Part shown: piece after piece, positions 51,301-59,707 of the stretch
Numbering within the stretch: the first letter of the stretch is position 1
Layout of the letters: every line of letters starts with the position of its first letter
Source of the DNA: DAOTZR01 sp034432595
Lineage (GTDB): Bacteria; Chloroflexota; Anaerolineae; B4-G1; SLSP01
DNA length: 64,000 nucleotides
Direction: 5' to 3'
NCBI GenBank assembly: GCA_034432595.1
Contig: DAOUBT010000052.1
Location: 124,001 to 188,000 of the forward strand
Translations under genes and position numbers: made by a program
Notes under the pieces: model-generated
The model's database searches: none
Told to the model about the DNA's origin: nothing
The model's input: only the letters and a program-made list of their open reading frames with translations

Positions 51301-53332
51301 CAATGGCCAGAGCGACCTGTGCCGCGAACAGTTCTAACACCTCTAAGGATGCGGTGGTGGGAATGCGACCGTCGCGCGGCTTATCCACCGAAAGCAGCCC
51401 AATGACCTCGCCGCGCGTGCCCTGCAACGGAATCAGCAGCATGTCCTGCGGATGCCAGTGGCCCGGCTCGCGTCCCACGTCAAGACGGGCATCCTCCGGA
51501 GTGAACACGTCCAGCTTACGTTCCTGCCAGACGTGTTGATACTCCGCCGGGATGTAGTAGCAGCGCCCCATCTTGAAACGCGGCTGCAGCACCGCCTGGA
51601 TGCGGGGCCAGAACTGCCGCACCTGCTTAAGGCGTTCAAAATCGGCCAGAGGCAAACCCGCGCCGGCAACGCGGCGCAGGAATTGATCTTCGCGGACACT
51701 GATCAGCACCAGGTCGTAGCCCGTGCCTTCCTGAATGGCATAGGCCACATCTCCCAAAATGTCGTCCAGAGGACGATCCGAAAGCATCGTGCGCGTGACC
51801 TCAAGCAGGAGCGCCATTTGTTCAGCGCGCCGATGCATTAACTCACTGCGTTCAAGTTGCTCGCGATAGCGCCGGTCGTTGCCAATGGCTACGGAAGCCT
51901 GCTCCAACAGGTTTTCCATGAAGCCAGCAAGCGCAGGGGAGAAAGCGTAAGGGTGCGGGTCTTGCAGAGCAATGAAGGCCGCCAACTGCCCTGCATAGAA
52001 AATCGGCCCTAAAACCAGGGAACGTGGCTGCCCAACCCAGTACTGTGCTTCCTCTCCCAAATCTTGCTCCATCAGCAGGTGAGGATCCGTCATCATCCGC
52101 ACCAGGATGGGGTTTTTGTAGGGAGCGTTCAACATCACGCGCAAATGTTCGACCTGCGCCAGCGAGTAACCCTGCCAGACGCGCAATTCGGAGCATTCCC
52201 GTTCACAGAAGGCCACAAAACCCGCGCTTGCCCCGCTAAAAGCCATGGCCTCACGCAACATCAGTTGCATGATCTGCTGAATGTTCAAGGTCACGCTGAT
52301 TTCGCGAGCAACACGCTGCAGGGCCTCCAAAGCCTGAATCCGCTGCTTGAGCGCTTCATCGGTCTCCATGTAGAGCCGCGCGTTTTCAATGGCGATGGCG
52401 GCCTGCTCGGTCAGGATTTGCATGGTGTTGATTTCCTGTGCGTCGAAGCGGCGGGGTTCAATGAACTGCACCGAGACCAGGCCCAGAGGCTTGTCTCCGC
52501 GCATCAGCGGCGTGTCAATGAAAGCGCGGAAGCCTTCCATGCGGGCCATCGGCGCCACCTTCTCCTGATCAGGATACCGCTCGATGTCCTCCACGATAAT
52601 CGCCTCGTTCACGGCGAGGGCATGAGCACGTCCCCCGACCTGTACCGGGATGCCTTGTGAGGCTTCCCAGTATTCGCGCGACACGCCGCGCGCCGCCGCC
52701 ATGTTCAGCAGATTCGTGGTCGGGTCCAGCACAAAAATAACCGCACGTTGACTGTGGAACAGTTCCATCAGGGCGGCCACAATCTGATCCAGCACGGTGG
52801 GCAGGTCCAGAGAACGGTTGATGGCCGCCGCAATTTTCACCAGGGAGGCCATGTGCGCCGTGCGTCGCTCCCCCTCCTCCTGAAGCAGCTTGAGCGCCTG
52901 CTGCTGCTCTGCCAGGGCTTGTGTGAGCTGCTGCGCCTCTTCCTGAACAGTCTGGAGGGTGGCTTGGGTTTGCACCAGCGCAGCTTCCTTCTCGGCGCGT
53001 TGGGCTTCCGTTTCTTCCCAGCGCTGCACCATCTGAGTGAGGGACTGACTGAGCCAGCCGACAAGTCCGCCGGTGAGCAACACCGCGAGGATCAAGGGGA
53101 ACCAGAGGCCGAGCAAAGGGATCAGCGCCACGTCCAGGGCAAGCGCTGCCAGGAGACCCCCAAAGGGTCCCCACGTCAGGCCAATCAGGGCTACCGTCAA
53201 CAGAGCACCGGCAAAGGTGAGGGACTCGCTCCCCACGGCAAAATAAGCCGCCAGGGTCAGGCCTCCCACCAGAAGCCCTGCATAGCCGGCATAGCGCAAG
53301 ACCTTACGCATGGTCGTCCACATGCTCGCCAT
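48323..53332 (-). CDS. giant hybrid histidine kinase with multiple GAF domains
   Basis: A 1669-residue sensor. Residues 12-110 hold three to four membrane helices, then a coiled coil (about 112-165). About five GAF domains span 175-1050, each with the usual IAIENARLY-type ending helix. A PAS domain (about 1070-1185) precedes HisKA with H1190 in MVSHELRTPMTA, and an HATPase domain with NLVGNAYKYTPEGG, DTGIGISPEN and GTGLGLSIA. A receiver (about 1437-1555, phosphorylation Asp in LISLDIWLPD) is followed by a second receiver-like domain whose Asp position reads LLVSHSF, so it cannot be phosphorylated in the normal way. The start lacks a good ribosome site. Confidence 0.93.
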   Translation of the reverse strand: MASMWTTMRKVLRYAGYAGLLVGGLTLAAYFAVGSESLTFAGALLTVALIGLTWGPFGGLLAALALDVALIPLLGLWFPLILAVLLTGGLVGWLSQSLTQMVQRWEETEAQRAEKEAALVQTQATLQTVQEEAQQLTQALAEQQQALKLLQEEGERRTAHMASLVKIAAAINRSLDLPTVLDQIVAALMELFHSQRAVIFVLDPTTNLLNMAAARGVSREYWEASQGIPVQVGGRAHALAVNEAIIVEDIERYPDQEKVAPMARMEGFRAFIDTPLMRGDKPLGLVSVQFIEPRRFDAQEINTMQILTEQAAIAIENARLYMETDEALKQRIQALEALQRVAREISVTLNIQQIMQLMLREAMAFSGASAGFVAFCERECSELRVWQGYSLAQVEHLRVMLNAPYKNPILVRMMTDPHLLMEQDLGEEAQYWVGQPRSLVLGPIFYAGQLAAFIALQDPHPYAFSPALAGFMENLLEQASVAIGNDRRYREQLERSELMHRRAEQMALLLEVTRTMLSDRPLDDILGDVAYAIQEGTGYDLVLISVREDQFLRRVAGAGLPLADFERLKQVRQFWPRIQAVLQPRFKMGRCYYIPAEYQHVWQERKLDVFTPEDARLDVGREPGHWHPQDMLLIPLQGTRGEVIGLLSVDKPRDGRIPTTASLEVLELFAAQVALAIENNRLVEDLRRQVTTLRLFNELNRSITAKLDLDQVLNTVVTSVTQMLGYDYSTIFMEDHATHRFVPLAASGYDVALLEGLSFGAGEGLVGAVAHSGMPLVLDDVTTDPRFVPGPIEIGSSILCPLLVEGRAVGVLTADRKVKGDLTPVDVATMTALADQVSIAVENARLFEEVMRFSHEMEARVAERTEELQIERDRAEMLFRIASELVSSLDVDRVLHQTLSILRDGVQAERGLIAVVDTLSGRLLLRASIGYPYHIPLGGQAAPAGLQEGVVGWVMGRRSPLVISDVEKDDRWTSLPEDMGTRSAIVVPILGGGGEAFGALILQSSQVGAFDDMDLRLVETAAVQLGNALNNAELYRLIREQAERLGGMLRTQQIEAAKSHAILEGIADGVLVTDPNGRVVLFNAAAERILGIKREEALGRMFDEMVGLYGSMAREWALHVEQWRESPETHHAGQFLAQRIELGERFISVHLSPVISSGQEFLGLVSVFRDITTEVQADRAKSDFVSMVSHELRTPMTAVKAYVDLLLMGTPGPLNDQQRKFLKVVKSNSERLIDLVSDLLDISRIEAGKVKLERQPVDMNELIEQVVMTIMPNVEEKGQTIRALVPAGLPKAYGDPARLTQILTNLVGNAYKYTPEGGEITVYAYVRHGMMHVAVQDTGIGISPENQRKVFERFYRVDDPGVRETTGTGLGLSIAALLVQMHGGQIWVESEVGEGSIFYFTVPLAEGEPLEDMGQAPAEVETPGAPTILVVEDDPDVADLLQLMLKRAGYQVLITASGAEALSIARQQQPQLISLDIWLPDINGFEVLEQLKLDPKTRDIPVVILSVVQDQERGLRLGAAAYLTKPLNEEQLLGALSRVLTQKSLVLVVDNDEQSLMQMRTALRAHHLQVRSTAREDRALMLARELMPAALLVSHSFLEATDQKLMRQLRKDPRTASIPVVVYGGPAEDGLIQTLEVLGGWRLQERALTPDDLAQEITLLLSGEQAEAK

Positions 53333-53372
53333 CCCACGACGCGCTCAGGGCGCGTTAAGAGCGCAACGCCGA

Positions 53373-54269
53373 TTAAGCCGTAGTCGCAACGTGGCGCCGG
53401 GCTTCCGCAGCCATCTCGGTGATTTCGCGGATGTCCGTAAAGGGGCCGTCGGCAGCGGTCAACACGCCGATTTGTAGCTTCATGAGCGGAGCATGGGTTT
53501 CTTTCCCATCAGCGTCGCGTACCACCAGGTAGCCCTGCTGTCGCGTCATGAAATCGTAGTGCGTGCCGGAGTTCTCATCGAAGCGGCGGTTCAGCTCTTG
53601 CCGCACCGTCTCCACCAGGTCACTGCGGGTGATGACGATGAAATCATCCCCGCCGATGTGCCCAATGAAGTCATCCGGCGTACCCAGCTCATCCACGACT
53701 TCGCTGATGAGCATGCCCGTGAAGCGCAACACTTCCTCACCGGCGACGAAGCCATACACCTCGTTGAAGGCGTCCAACCCCTTGATGCCGATGTAAAGGA
53801 TGCCCCAATCATCACGGCGCATGAGTTGCCGCAACTGATCTTCGATCAGGCGTCCGCTTGGCAGGCCCGTTGAAGGGCTGGTGAGGCTCTCAAACGTGGC
53901 GCGCTTGATGGTGTTGCGGACGCGCAGACGCAGCTCTTCCACGTCAAAAGGTTTGGTGATGTAGTCATCAGCACCAAGCTCAAGGCCGTGGATTTTGTCG
54001 CTGCGTTCGTCCTTCTGCGTCAGAAAGATGATGGGGATATGGCTGGTACGCAAATTGGTGCGCAGTTCGCGGCAAATCTCGTACCCGTCCTTATCGGGCA
54101 GCATGATGTCCAACACGATGACGTTGGGCATCGTCTGCCGCACCATATCCACCGCCACCCCACCGCGCGAAGCCACGTGGACCTCATAGCCCAGCGACTT
54201 GAAGTAGAGTTGCAGCATGTTCGAAATGTCGAAATCGTCTTCTACTACCAGGATGCGGCCTTCACTCAT
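53373..54269 (-). CDS. response regulator with degenerate GGDEF domain
   Basis: A 298-residue protein. The receiver (1-120) has VVEDD, D54 in VIVLDIMLPDKDG and ITKPF. The second domain (about 130-298) is GGDEF-like with GGDDF at 206-210. The upstream metal-binding segment, normally DxDxFK, reads GIKGLD, so the metal Asp is missing. It is unlikely to make c-di-GMP and may bind GTP or act as a protein partner. GGAGGTAGGGA precedes the ATG. It stands 40 bases before the hybrid kinase gene. Confidence 0.85.
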   Translation of the reverse strand: MSEGRILVVEDDFDISNMLQLYFKSLGYEVHVASRGGVAVDMVRQTMPNVIVLDIMLPDKDGYEICRELRTNLRTSHIPIIFLTQKDERSDKIHGLELGADDYITKPFDVEELRLRVRNTIKRATFESLTSPSTGLPSGRLIEDQLRQLMRRDDWGILYIGIKGLDAFNEVYGFVAGEEVLRFTGMLISEVVDELGTPDDFIGHIGGDDFIVITRSDLVETVRQELNRRFDENSGTHYDFMTRQQGYLVVRDADGKETHAPLMKLQIGVLTAADGPFTDIREITEMAAEARRHVATTA

Positions 54270-54287
54270 TCCCTACCTCCTGCACCC

Positions 54288-55361
54288 TCAACTGCGGATC
54301 GAGGCCTTGATACGTTCAATTATAGCCTCATCCAGTTTATGTTCAAAACTGCGCAGAGCAGCCAGCTCAAAGCCGTGATAGCTGCCCAGGCGGTCAATTT
54401 CCTGCACGCGCTCAACCTGCAGGTCTTTGCCCAAGGTGTAATCCTCAAAGCGCCCTTCAAAAGTTAGCGTCATCACCTCCGCCATGCACCCATAGGTCAT
54501 ATCGGGCGGGAGACCATAATCAAAGCCAAATTGCACCGGTCCCGGCACCCGTAACAGCCCACCATCGAAAAACAGCACATCCGGACGCGCCTGCGCTACG
54601 GTGTGCGAAACATCGCGCGGACGAGAGACATCGCACACGACCGCGCCTGAACGCAGATGCTCCGGCTGAATCAGATTGCCGCCCGCGCTTGTCACCGTCA
54701 ACACCAGTTCGGCCTCGCGCAGACGCATCAAATCGGTGGTCACTTCAACCGCGCCACACCCCGCAGCGCGGGTCTTTTCGGCCACCGCTTCCAGGCGCTC
54801 CAGCCGTCGGCCCATCAGGAGCATACGTGCCACGCGCGGCGCTGCCAGTTGCGCCACCACGCCGCCAATCGCGCCCGAAGCGCCCACCACGGCCAGGGTC
54901 GCCCGCGACGGGTCAATTTCCATCATCTCCGCCGCTTTCCACAGGGCACGTACCGCTGCCGCGGCGGTGTAACTATCGCCAGTGGTGACAGGAATATCGA
55001 GTTCGCGAGCGATGGTGATGCCACCATCTCCCACCACCGACGTATACGCCCCCAGGCCGAGAATGTTCGCGCCCAAGGATTGCGCTAACTCTCCTGTTGC
55101 TATGATTTTACGATAGACTTCGCGGGTTGGCAAACTCAACATGCGCTGTGGCGTATAAGGCACAGCTATAAGCCAGCCTTCAATTTCTTTGCCCGTCGCT
55201 ACTGAACGCGCACCGGTAACGTGAGAAAGTTTAACCGGTGGCCAAAAACGACAGAGAAAATCAATGGCTGCTTCGTTAAGAATTTTACCTAAAAAAGGAT
55301 ATTTCCGCGCTACATCTCGCTTCGGATCAATGGGGTGAATGATAAATGCAAACGAATCCAT
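54288..55361 (-). CDS. acyl-ACP reductase-like Rossmann protein
   Basis: A 357-residue NAD(P)-binding protein. NILGLGAYTSVV, the TTGDSYTAAAAVRA segment and the Rossmann motif VVGASGAIGGVVAQ, in this order, match cyanobacterial long-chain acyl-ACP reductases and their shikimate-dehydrogenase-like relatives. A Cys in CRFWPP or CMAEV could serve as the acyl-accepting residue, but I cannot place it surely. No aldehyde-deformylating oxygenase is seen here. AGAGGATT precedes ATG, 6 bases after the beta-helix gene. Confidence 0.65.
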   Translation of the reverse strand: MDSFAFIIHPIDPKRDVARKYPFLGKILNEAAIDFLCRFWPPVKLSHVTGARSVATGKEIEGWLIAVPYTPQRMLSLPTREVYRKIIATGELAQSLGANILGLGAYTSVVGDGGITIARELDIPVTTGDSYTAAAAVRALWKAAEMMEIDPSRATLAVVGASGAIGGVVAQLAAPRVARMLLMGRRLERLEAVAEKTRAAGCGAVEVTTDLMRLREAELVLTVTSAGGNLIQPEHLRSGAVVCDVSRPRDVSHTVAQARPDVLFFDGGLLRVPGPVQFGFDYGLPPDMTYGCMAEVMTLTFEGRFEDYTLGKDLQVERVQEIDRLGSYHGFELAALRSFEHKLDEAIIERIKASIRS

Positions 55362-55367
55362 AATCCT

Positions 55368-56621
55368 CTAATCACGCGGGTAAAGCCGCGGATGCAAGCT
55401 CTCCCCGTCCTTGAGTTTAAGATGGTCACTTTCCTCGTACATCACATTCTTGGAAATGACGCGCCGCTCCGGCGAAGCAAAGAGAATCACATCCGATTCA
55501 ATCATACGCGCCGGGAAGATAATCATGCCAGAACCAATCCGCACATTGTGGCCCACCGCGCTGCCCAATACCGGCATCCCTGTATCTTCCAGACGCCCGG
55601 CGTAGTGCGCGCGAATGGGCTTGGGGACAAGATTGAAGTCGGTGAAGGTGTTGCCCGCCCCGATAAAGGTACCACGCCCCACCACGCACATCTGCAGACA
55701 GGTGTTTTGCGCGATGAGGCAATCTTCCATCAAGACCGTTTCAAACAGGGCCGCGCGGAAGGGCAGGAAAGTGCCGTTCCCAACCACGCTCAACAAGAGC
55801 TGACACCCCTGCTGAATGTTCGAGTTATCGCCAATGATGCAGTTTCCAATTACCGCGCCCGGCCCAATGGTCACATTGTCCCCAATATACGTTGGTCCCT
55901 GAATGATAGCGCTGGGGTCTATGCTGCAGTTTTTCCCGACGTAGACTAATTCTGACGTGGTCAAAACCTGCTTGCGTTCGTACATGCCGCGGAACAAAAG
56001 CTTGAGGTTGGTTACCAGCTCGGTGTTAACGCGGCGCTCGAAACGCGCTCCAATGGCAAAGATGCCAAAGGTCACGTTGGCATGCAGGATATGCATCCAG
56101 TGCTCGATGGAAAGAAACGCCTTGGTGGGAATCTGATAAACCAGGTCGCCATACACGTTGGACATGTGGGTGGGGACGTGATAGAAGCCCACTTCATACG
56201 GGTCGGTGCGCATCACCAGGGGGCGCACGACAGGATCAATGCCATAGGGGTAATACCACATATCGGCGACGTAGTAGTTCCCTTGTCGCCGAATGCCGCG
56301 CTGCAAGTAGAGCGCGTGGGCCGTGATGGCCGGATCGTTCAGTTCAAACGCGACCTGACAGGCTTTGCCGGATTTACGGGCGCGGCTGATGAATTCTTCG
56401 ATGAAGGGTTGATCGAAGAAAAGGTTGTCGCGGTACACCAGGGTTTCGACACGCTCCGCCCCGACCTCGGCAATGGACTCAACTTCGATTTCCTCCGTGG
56501 TATAGGGCGCGAGCAAGTCGCGTTGATAGAGCCAGAGCGGTTTCGCCAGAACAGATAATTCCCGCGCCGGTTCGTTGAAAGGCGGAATTTTCCGCTTATC
56601 CAGCAAGATAACTTTACGCAT
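55368..56621 (-). CDS. left-handed beta-helix (hexapeptide repeat) protein
   Basis: A 417-residue protein. The N-terminal 200 residues do not show a complete nucleotidyltransferase motif (start VILLDKRKIPPFNEP). From about residue 225 a left-handed beta-helix is visible as hexapeptide repeats (IDPSAIIQGPTYIGDNVTIG, then VIGNCIIGDNSNI and HNVRIGSGMIIFP), as in GlmU/GlgC-type C-terminal domains and acyltransferases. The function is unknown; a sugar or acyl-transfer role is possible. It runs into the acyl-ACP-reductase-like gene after 6 bases. Confidence 0.75.
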   Translation of the reverse strand: MRKVILLDKRKIPPFNEPARELSVLAKPLWLYQRDLLAPYTTEEIEVESIAEVGAERVETLVYRDNLFFDQPFIEEFISRARKSGKACQVAFELNDPAITAHALYLQRGIRRQGNYYVADMWYYPYGIDPVVRPLVMRTDPYEVGFYHVPTHMSNVYGDLVYQIPTKAFLSIEHWMHILHANVTFGIFAIGARFERRVNTELVTNLKLLFRGMYERKQVLTTSELVYVGKNCSIDPSAIIQGPTYIGDNVTIGPGAVIGNCIIGDNSNIQQGCQLLLSVVGNGTFLPFRAALFETVLMEDCLIAQNTCLQMCVVGRGTFIGAGNTFTDFNLVPKPIRAHYAGRLEDTGMPVLGSAVGHNVRIGSGMIIFPARMIESDVILFASPERRVISKNVMYEESDHLKLKDGESLHPRLYPRD

Positions 56622-56655
56622 GGATGAATGCTCACACTCTCAGATAAAAAATCGG

Positions 56656-57237
56656 TTAAGCCGCTTTTCTTTTGATGTGCAACACGCAGGCAACGTTGCT
56701 ATCAGATGCCTCGCTCACCTCCCAGGTCCTCGCCCCGCCCATCTGCAAAGCCCCTTCCAGCAAGCCGCACATCCATGTCTGCAAGGGACGCGCTCCTGTC
56801 CCCTCTTCCCAGGGCGCAAGCTCCCAGCGGTATCCATCCGCAAGGGAGGTGAGCTGCACGTGCAACCCGGTCGTGCGGTTAAACATGTCCGCCAGGATCA
56901 ACAGGACGAAGTACAGCTCCTGCGTTGGGGGGAGTAGCCATGTCGCCATCTCCATGAGCCGCGCGCCCCACCATCCCTGCCATGCCTGCTGTAGCGTTCT
57001 CTGTCCGGCACGCCGGGCTATGGAGAGGCCCTCATCCTCCCCATAAAGGTCTACTAAAGCCGCACCCAGGCGGTTCAGGGCGGACCAAGAAACATCGCGT
57101 GTTAAAGGTGCTTCCAAAGGTGGAGGAGCCACTTGCGCCATGCGCAATACGCTCTCCAGGTTGTGAGCGCCGATGACCTCGCGCAACCCTGCGAGCATAG
57201 CCCGCCACAACCAGCGCGGGAGGGCGCCTTCCATCAT
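56656..57237 (-). CDS. V4R-like small-molecule-binding protein (tentative)
   Basis: A 193-residue protein. The central helix segment (ALVDLYGEDEGLSIARRAGQ) and the C-terminal part (CGLLEGALQMGG, then VACVLHIKR) resemble V4R/4-vinyl-reductase-type sensor domains, which bind hydrocarbon-like ligands. The match is by pattern only. The start is uncertain: ATG 57237 or 57234, or TTG 57243 overlapping the stop of the upstream hydrolase gene. Overlap or near-overlap implies translational coupling. Confidence 0.5.
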   Translation of the reverse strand: MMEGALPRWLWRAMLAGLREVIGAHNLESVLRMAQVAPPPLEAPLTRDVSWSALNRLGAALVDLYGEDEGLSIARRAGQRTLQQAWQGWWGARLMEMATWLLPPTQELYFVLLILADMFNRTTGLHVQLTSLADGYRWELAPWEEGTGARPLQTWMCGLLEGALQMGGARTWEVSEASDSNVACVLHIKRKAA

Positions 57238-57239
57238 GC

Positions 57240-58025
57240 TCAAGATTCCAGGAATTCTAACACGGTAGCTTTGAATTTATCCGGTTCGTCCAACATCGGA
57301 AAATGCGCCGATTTGTCAAAGTAATGGATAACACTGTTCGGGACATATTGGCGCAGGACTTCGCCTTGTTTTGGGCTGACGATATTATCCTTGCGTCCAA
57401 AAATGCCCATCACCGGCACGCGCACTTCGGGCAAACGCGGACGAAGGTCGGTGTAATGTAGATCATGGATGCTGGTGGAGAAGGATTCCATGGTTGAACT
57501 TGAAAGGTCCTTCTGGAACATTTCGTACCAGGTGCGCCAGTCCCTGGCATAGAAGGGCGAGGCCAATTTGACGCCCAACGCAAAAAGGTTGGGGAAGGTG
57601 TATAACACGCGGCCCACAAAGCTGTTTCCCGCAATCTTCAGCAGAATGCTCAGGCCGCTCCCCACCATGGGCGAGCCTACGACGGCTGCCTTGGCGACGC
57701 GATGCGGGTAGTGAATCGCCAGGCTCATGGTCACGGTGCCCCCCATGGAATGCCCCATCACCGGCGCGCGTTCCAGGCCCATCCGCTCCATGAACTGATC
57801 CACCATGGTCACATATTCCAGGACGGTAAAGGAGCCTTGCTTGGCCGATTCTCCAAATCCCAGAAAGTCCAACGCATAGGTCTTATAGCGATGGTCTTTC
57901 AGGAATTCCATGGTGGGTTGCCAGTAGCTCCAGGAACCAAGCCAGCAATGCAGCAAAATGACCGGACGGCCGCGGCCGTAGGTCTCGTAATGCACGATGC
58001 CCTGGTCTGTGACGAATGAACTCAT
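57240..58025 (-). CDS. alpha/beta hydrolase
   Basis: A 261-residue hydrolase with an intact triad: Ser93 in GHSMGG, the acid in FGRKDN, and His in DKSAHFPML. HCWLGSW supplies the oxyanion region. It is a clear paralogue of the protein at 47135, with identical placement of the elbow; the two flank the signalling genes. Substrate unknown (ester, lipid or lactone). ACGAGGTAG lies upstream of ATG. First gene of the long minus-strand run. Confidence 0.88.
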   Translation of the reverse strand: MSSFVTDQGIVHYETYGRGRPVILLHCWLGSWSYWQPTMEFLKDHRYKTYALDFLGFGESAKQGSFTVLEYVTMVDQFMERMGLERAPVMGHSMGGTVTMSLAIHYPHRVAKAAVVGSPMVGSGLSILLKIAGNSFVGRVLYTFPNLFALGVKLASPFYARDWRTWYEMFQKDLSSSTMESFSTSIHDLHYTDLRPRLPEVRVPVMGIFGRKDNIVSPKQGEVLRQYVPNSVIHYFDKSAHFPMLDEPDKFKATVLEFLES

Positions 58026-58078
58026 GCGCGCGCTACCTCGTTATGGATGAAATGCGCCTGCTGCCTGTTTCGTTATAC

Positions 58079-58116
58079 CCTTAATCCGCAACGGAGATTT
58101 CCGTTGCGGATTAAGG
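58079..58116 (-). terminator. 17-bp perfect hairpin between the GTPase and hydrolase genes
   Basis: CCTTAATCCGCAACGGA (58079-58095) pairs perfectly with TCCGTTGCGGATTAAGG (58100-58116), with a 4-base loop. On the minus strand it ends the DUF4388-GTPase transcript, although without a T-run. A TATAAC sequence (58077-58072) just after it could be the -10 for the hydrolase operon. Confidence 0.65.
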
Positions 58117-58193
58117 ATACAGTTTCATCTTAACACACTTTGGTACTGGAGAAAAGGTTACGGTCGTTGCAGTTTGGTTAAAATCAAGTAACG

Positions 58194-58730
58194 TTACGCC
58201 TCGCGGTCCATAATCTCCAGAATAGCGTAGAGTAGCTCCAACAGCACCTGTTTCACGCTTTCCCGTTTTGTGCCGATGCAGGGGATGACTTTCACATCGT
58301 CTTCGACGCGCAAAACGATGCGCAAATCCTCCGCTGGCCAGGCGTCGGGCATGTCTTGCTTGTTGGCAGCGACGATGTAGGGTACTGGTGAATAGCTACG
58401 GAAGGTTTCCAGGATGCGGCGGGCTTCACGGAAGGTCTCCGGGCGCGTGCTATCCACCAAAACGATGAAGCCCAACATGCCCTCAGAGAGAATCTCCCAC
58501 ATGAAGTCGAAACGACGCTGCCCCGGCGTTCCGAACAGGTAGAGAATCAGCTCATCATCAATCGTGATGCGCCCAAAGTCCATGGCGACGGTGGTTTGGT
58601 TCTTGATGCGCTCGGATTCGTTGGAGATTCTGCGCTCAGTAGCCACCACATCAATCTCGCTAATGGATTGGATGAAGGTGGTTTTCCCCGAAGCAAAAGG
58701 TCCCGTGACAACAATTTTCAAGGTCTGCAT
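58194..58730 (-). CDS. Ras-like small GTPase (MglA/CvnD type)
   Basis: A 178-residue GTPase. G1 is VTGPFASGKTTF, switch I has NQTTVAMDFG, G3 is LFGTPGQRRFDFMW and G4 is NKQD. This fits the bacterial Rup/MglA/CvnD-type GTPases that work with Roadblock or DUF4388 proteins. It follows the DUF4388 gene after 2 bases, so the two form a unit. GGGAGTTATAGCC lies before ATG. Confidence 0.9.
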   Translation of the reverse strand: MQTLKIVVTGPFASGKTTFIQSISEIDVVATERRISNESERIKNQTTVAMDFGRITIDDELILYLFGTPGQRRFDFMWEILSEGMLGFIVLVDSTRPETFREARRILETFRSYSPVPYIVAANKQDMPDAWPAEDLRIVLRVEDDVKVIPCIGTKRESVKQVLLELLYAILEIMDREA

Positions 58731-58732
58731 GG

Positions 58733-59584
58733 CTATAACTCCCGAATCCGATCAATCAGTTTTTGCACGACATTGCGCTTGACTGCGGGACTGCGCATCT
58801 GCACAGGCTGCGCTGCAGCCGCACCGGCCACCGGCGCTCCTGCCGCCGCTCCAGCCACGGCCTGCGGTCGCTGCGCGGGCACAAGTTGTACAATTCCCGC
58901 TTGCAAGAGGCTGTACACAATCTTGCGGATCTGGTACTCGCTCATGTTATTGCTCTGCGCGATTTGCCGGATGGTGTTGCGCGGATTGACGAAGGAGATG
59001 ACGCGCCATTCATCCGGACTGAGGTTGATGTCACGCAGCGGGGTGGTCGGACGCTCAGCAAATTTGAGCGAGGCATCAAGGTCGGGCAGTTCGTCCTGAA
59101 GCCGTTCCCATTCTTTGAGGCGACGGCTGCCTTCCATGATGACGTTCTCCAACGCGATGGAGGTCGTCATTTTGCCCTGCGGTGGCATATCCGTAGGTTC
59201 AAAGCGGAAGGTGCCATCGTTCCAGGAGAACACTTTGTAGACGGTGTTCAGGGTCTGTTGATTGACGACCTTGACGATGTCTTCGGGCTTGAGGTGACCG
59301 GAGTTGATGAGGGTGATGGCGATGTCACGGTCCGGACGCCCGGCCATATGTTGTTGAATGGCTTTGACCTGCTCCGTGGTGAGCTTTCCCGCCTTCATCA
59401 ACAGCACCGGCAAGCTCTCATCCTCGCCGTCCATGGAAGCGTAAATCAGCTTGCCTTCGCGGAAGCTGAGCATACACTTGCCCTGGCGACTTTCCAGGTA
59501 CAGGCTGCCGGTCTTTCGGGCCAGGTTGACCAGGTTCAGCAATTGTGTGATACCAAAATCTTGTAAATTCCCTTTGAGCGCCAT
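58733..59584 (-). CDS. DUF4388 domain protein
   Basis: A 283-residue protein. Residues 1-115 form a DUF4388 domain (ALKGNLQDFGITQLLNLVNL, then GKLIYASMDGED), and a second related or helix-rich region covers 115-235. The C-terminus ends in an Ala/Pro-rich linker and a basic helix. DUF4388 proteins are often tied to small GTPases and to gliding or pilus polarity, so it is probably the partner of the adjacent GTPase. SD AGGAATC lies in the loop of a leader hairpin. Confidence 0.85.
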   Translation of the reverse strand: MALKGNLQDFGITQLLNLVNLARKTGSLYLESRQGKCMLSFREGKLIYASMDGEDESLPVLLMKAGKLTTEQVKAIQQHMAGRPDRDIAITLINSGHLKPEDIVKVVNQQTLNTVYKVFSWNDGTFRFEPTDMPPQGKMTTSIALENVIMEGSRRLKEWERLQDELPDLDASLKFAERPTTPLRDINLSPDEWRVISFVNPRNTIRQIAQSNNMSEYQIRKIVYSLLQAGIVQLVPAQRPQAVAGAAAGAPVAGAAAAQPVQMRSPAVKRNVVQKLIDRIREL

Positions 59585-59707
59585 CTTTCAGATTCCTTAG
59601 CCTGAAATACTGAGATAGCCGTTTTCACGGCAAAAAACGCAGCCACCTGTGGGCTTCCGGTTGGCCAGGCCAGCCTCAGGTGAAACCACCCCTTCATACT
59701 GCAATTC
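59585..59707 (-). promoter_or_regulatory. structured leader of the DUF4388-GTPase operon
   Basis: On the minus strand: GCAG plus CACCTG (59682-59677) pair with CAGGTG (59649-59644) plus CTGC, followed by TTTTTT (59637-59632), which looks like an attenuator. A GCCGT-GAAA-ACGGC hairpin (59631-59618) comes next. TTTCAG and CTGAAA (59607-59602 and 59591-59586) then enclose the ribosome site AGGAA in a 10-base loop just before ATG. The fold is read by eye. Confidence 0.5.

Noticed and set aside
48926..51337. 803-residue open frame on the plus strand
   Set aside because: Antisense shadow of the hybrid kinase gene; His/Gln/Arg-rich without any domain.
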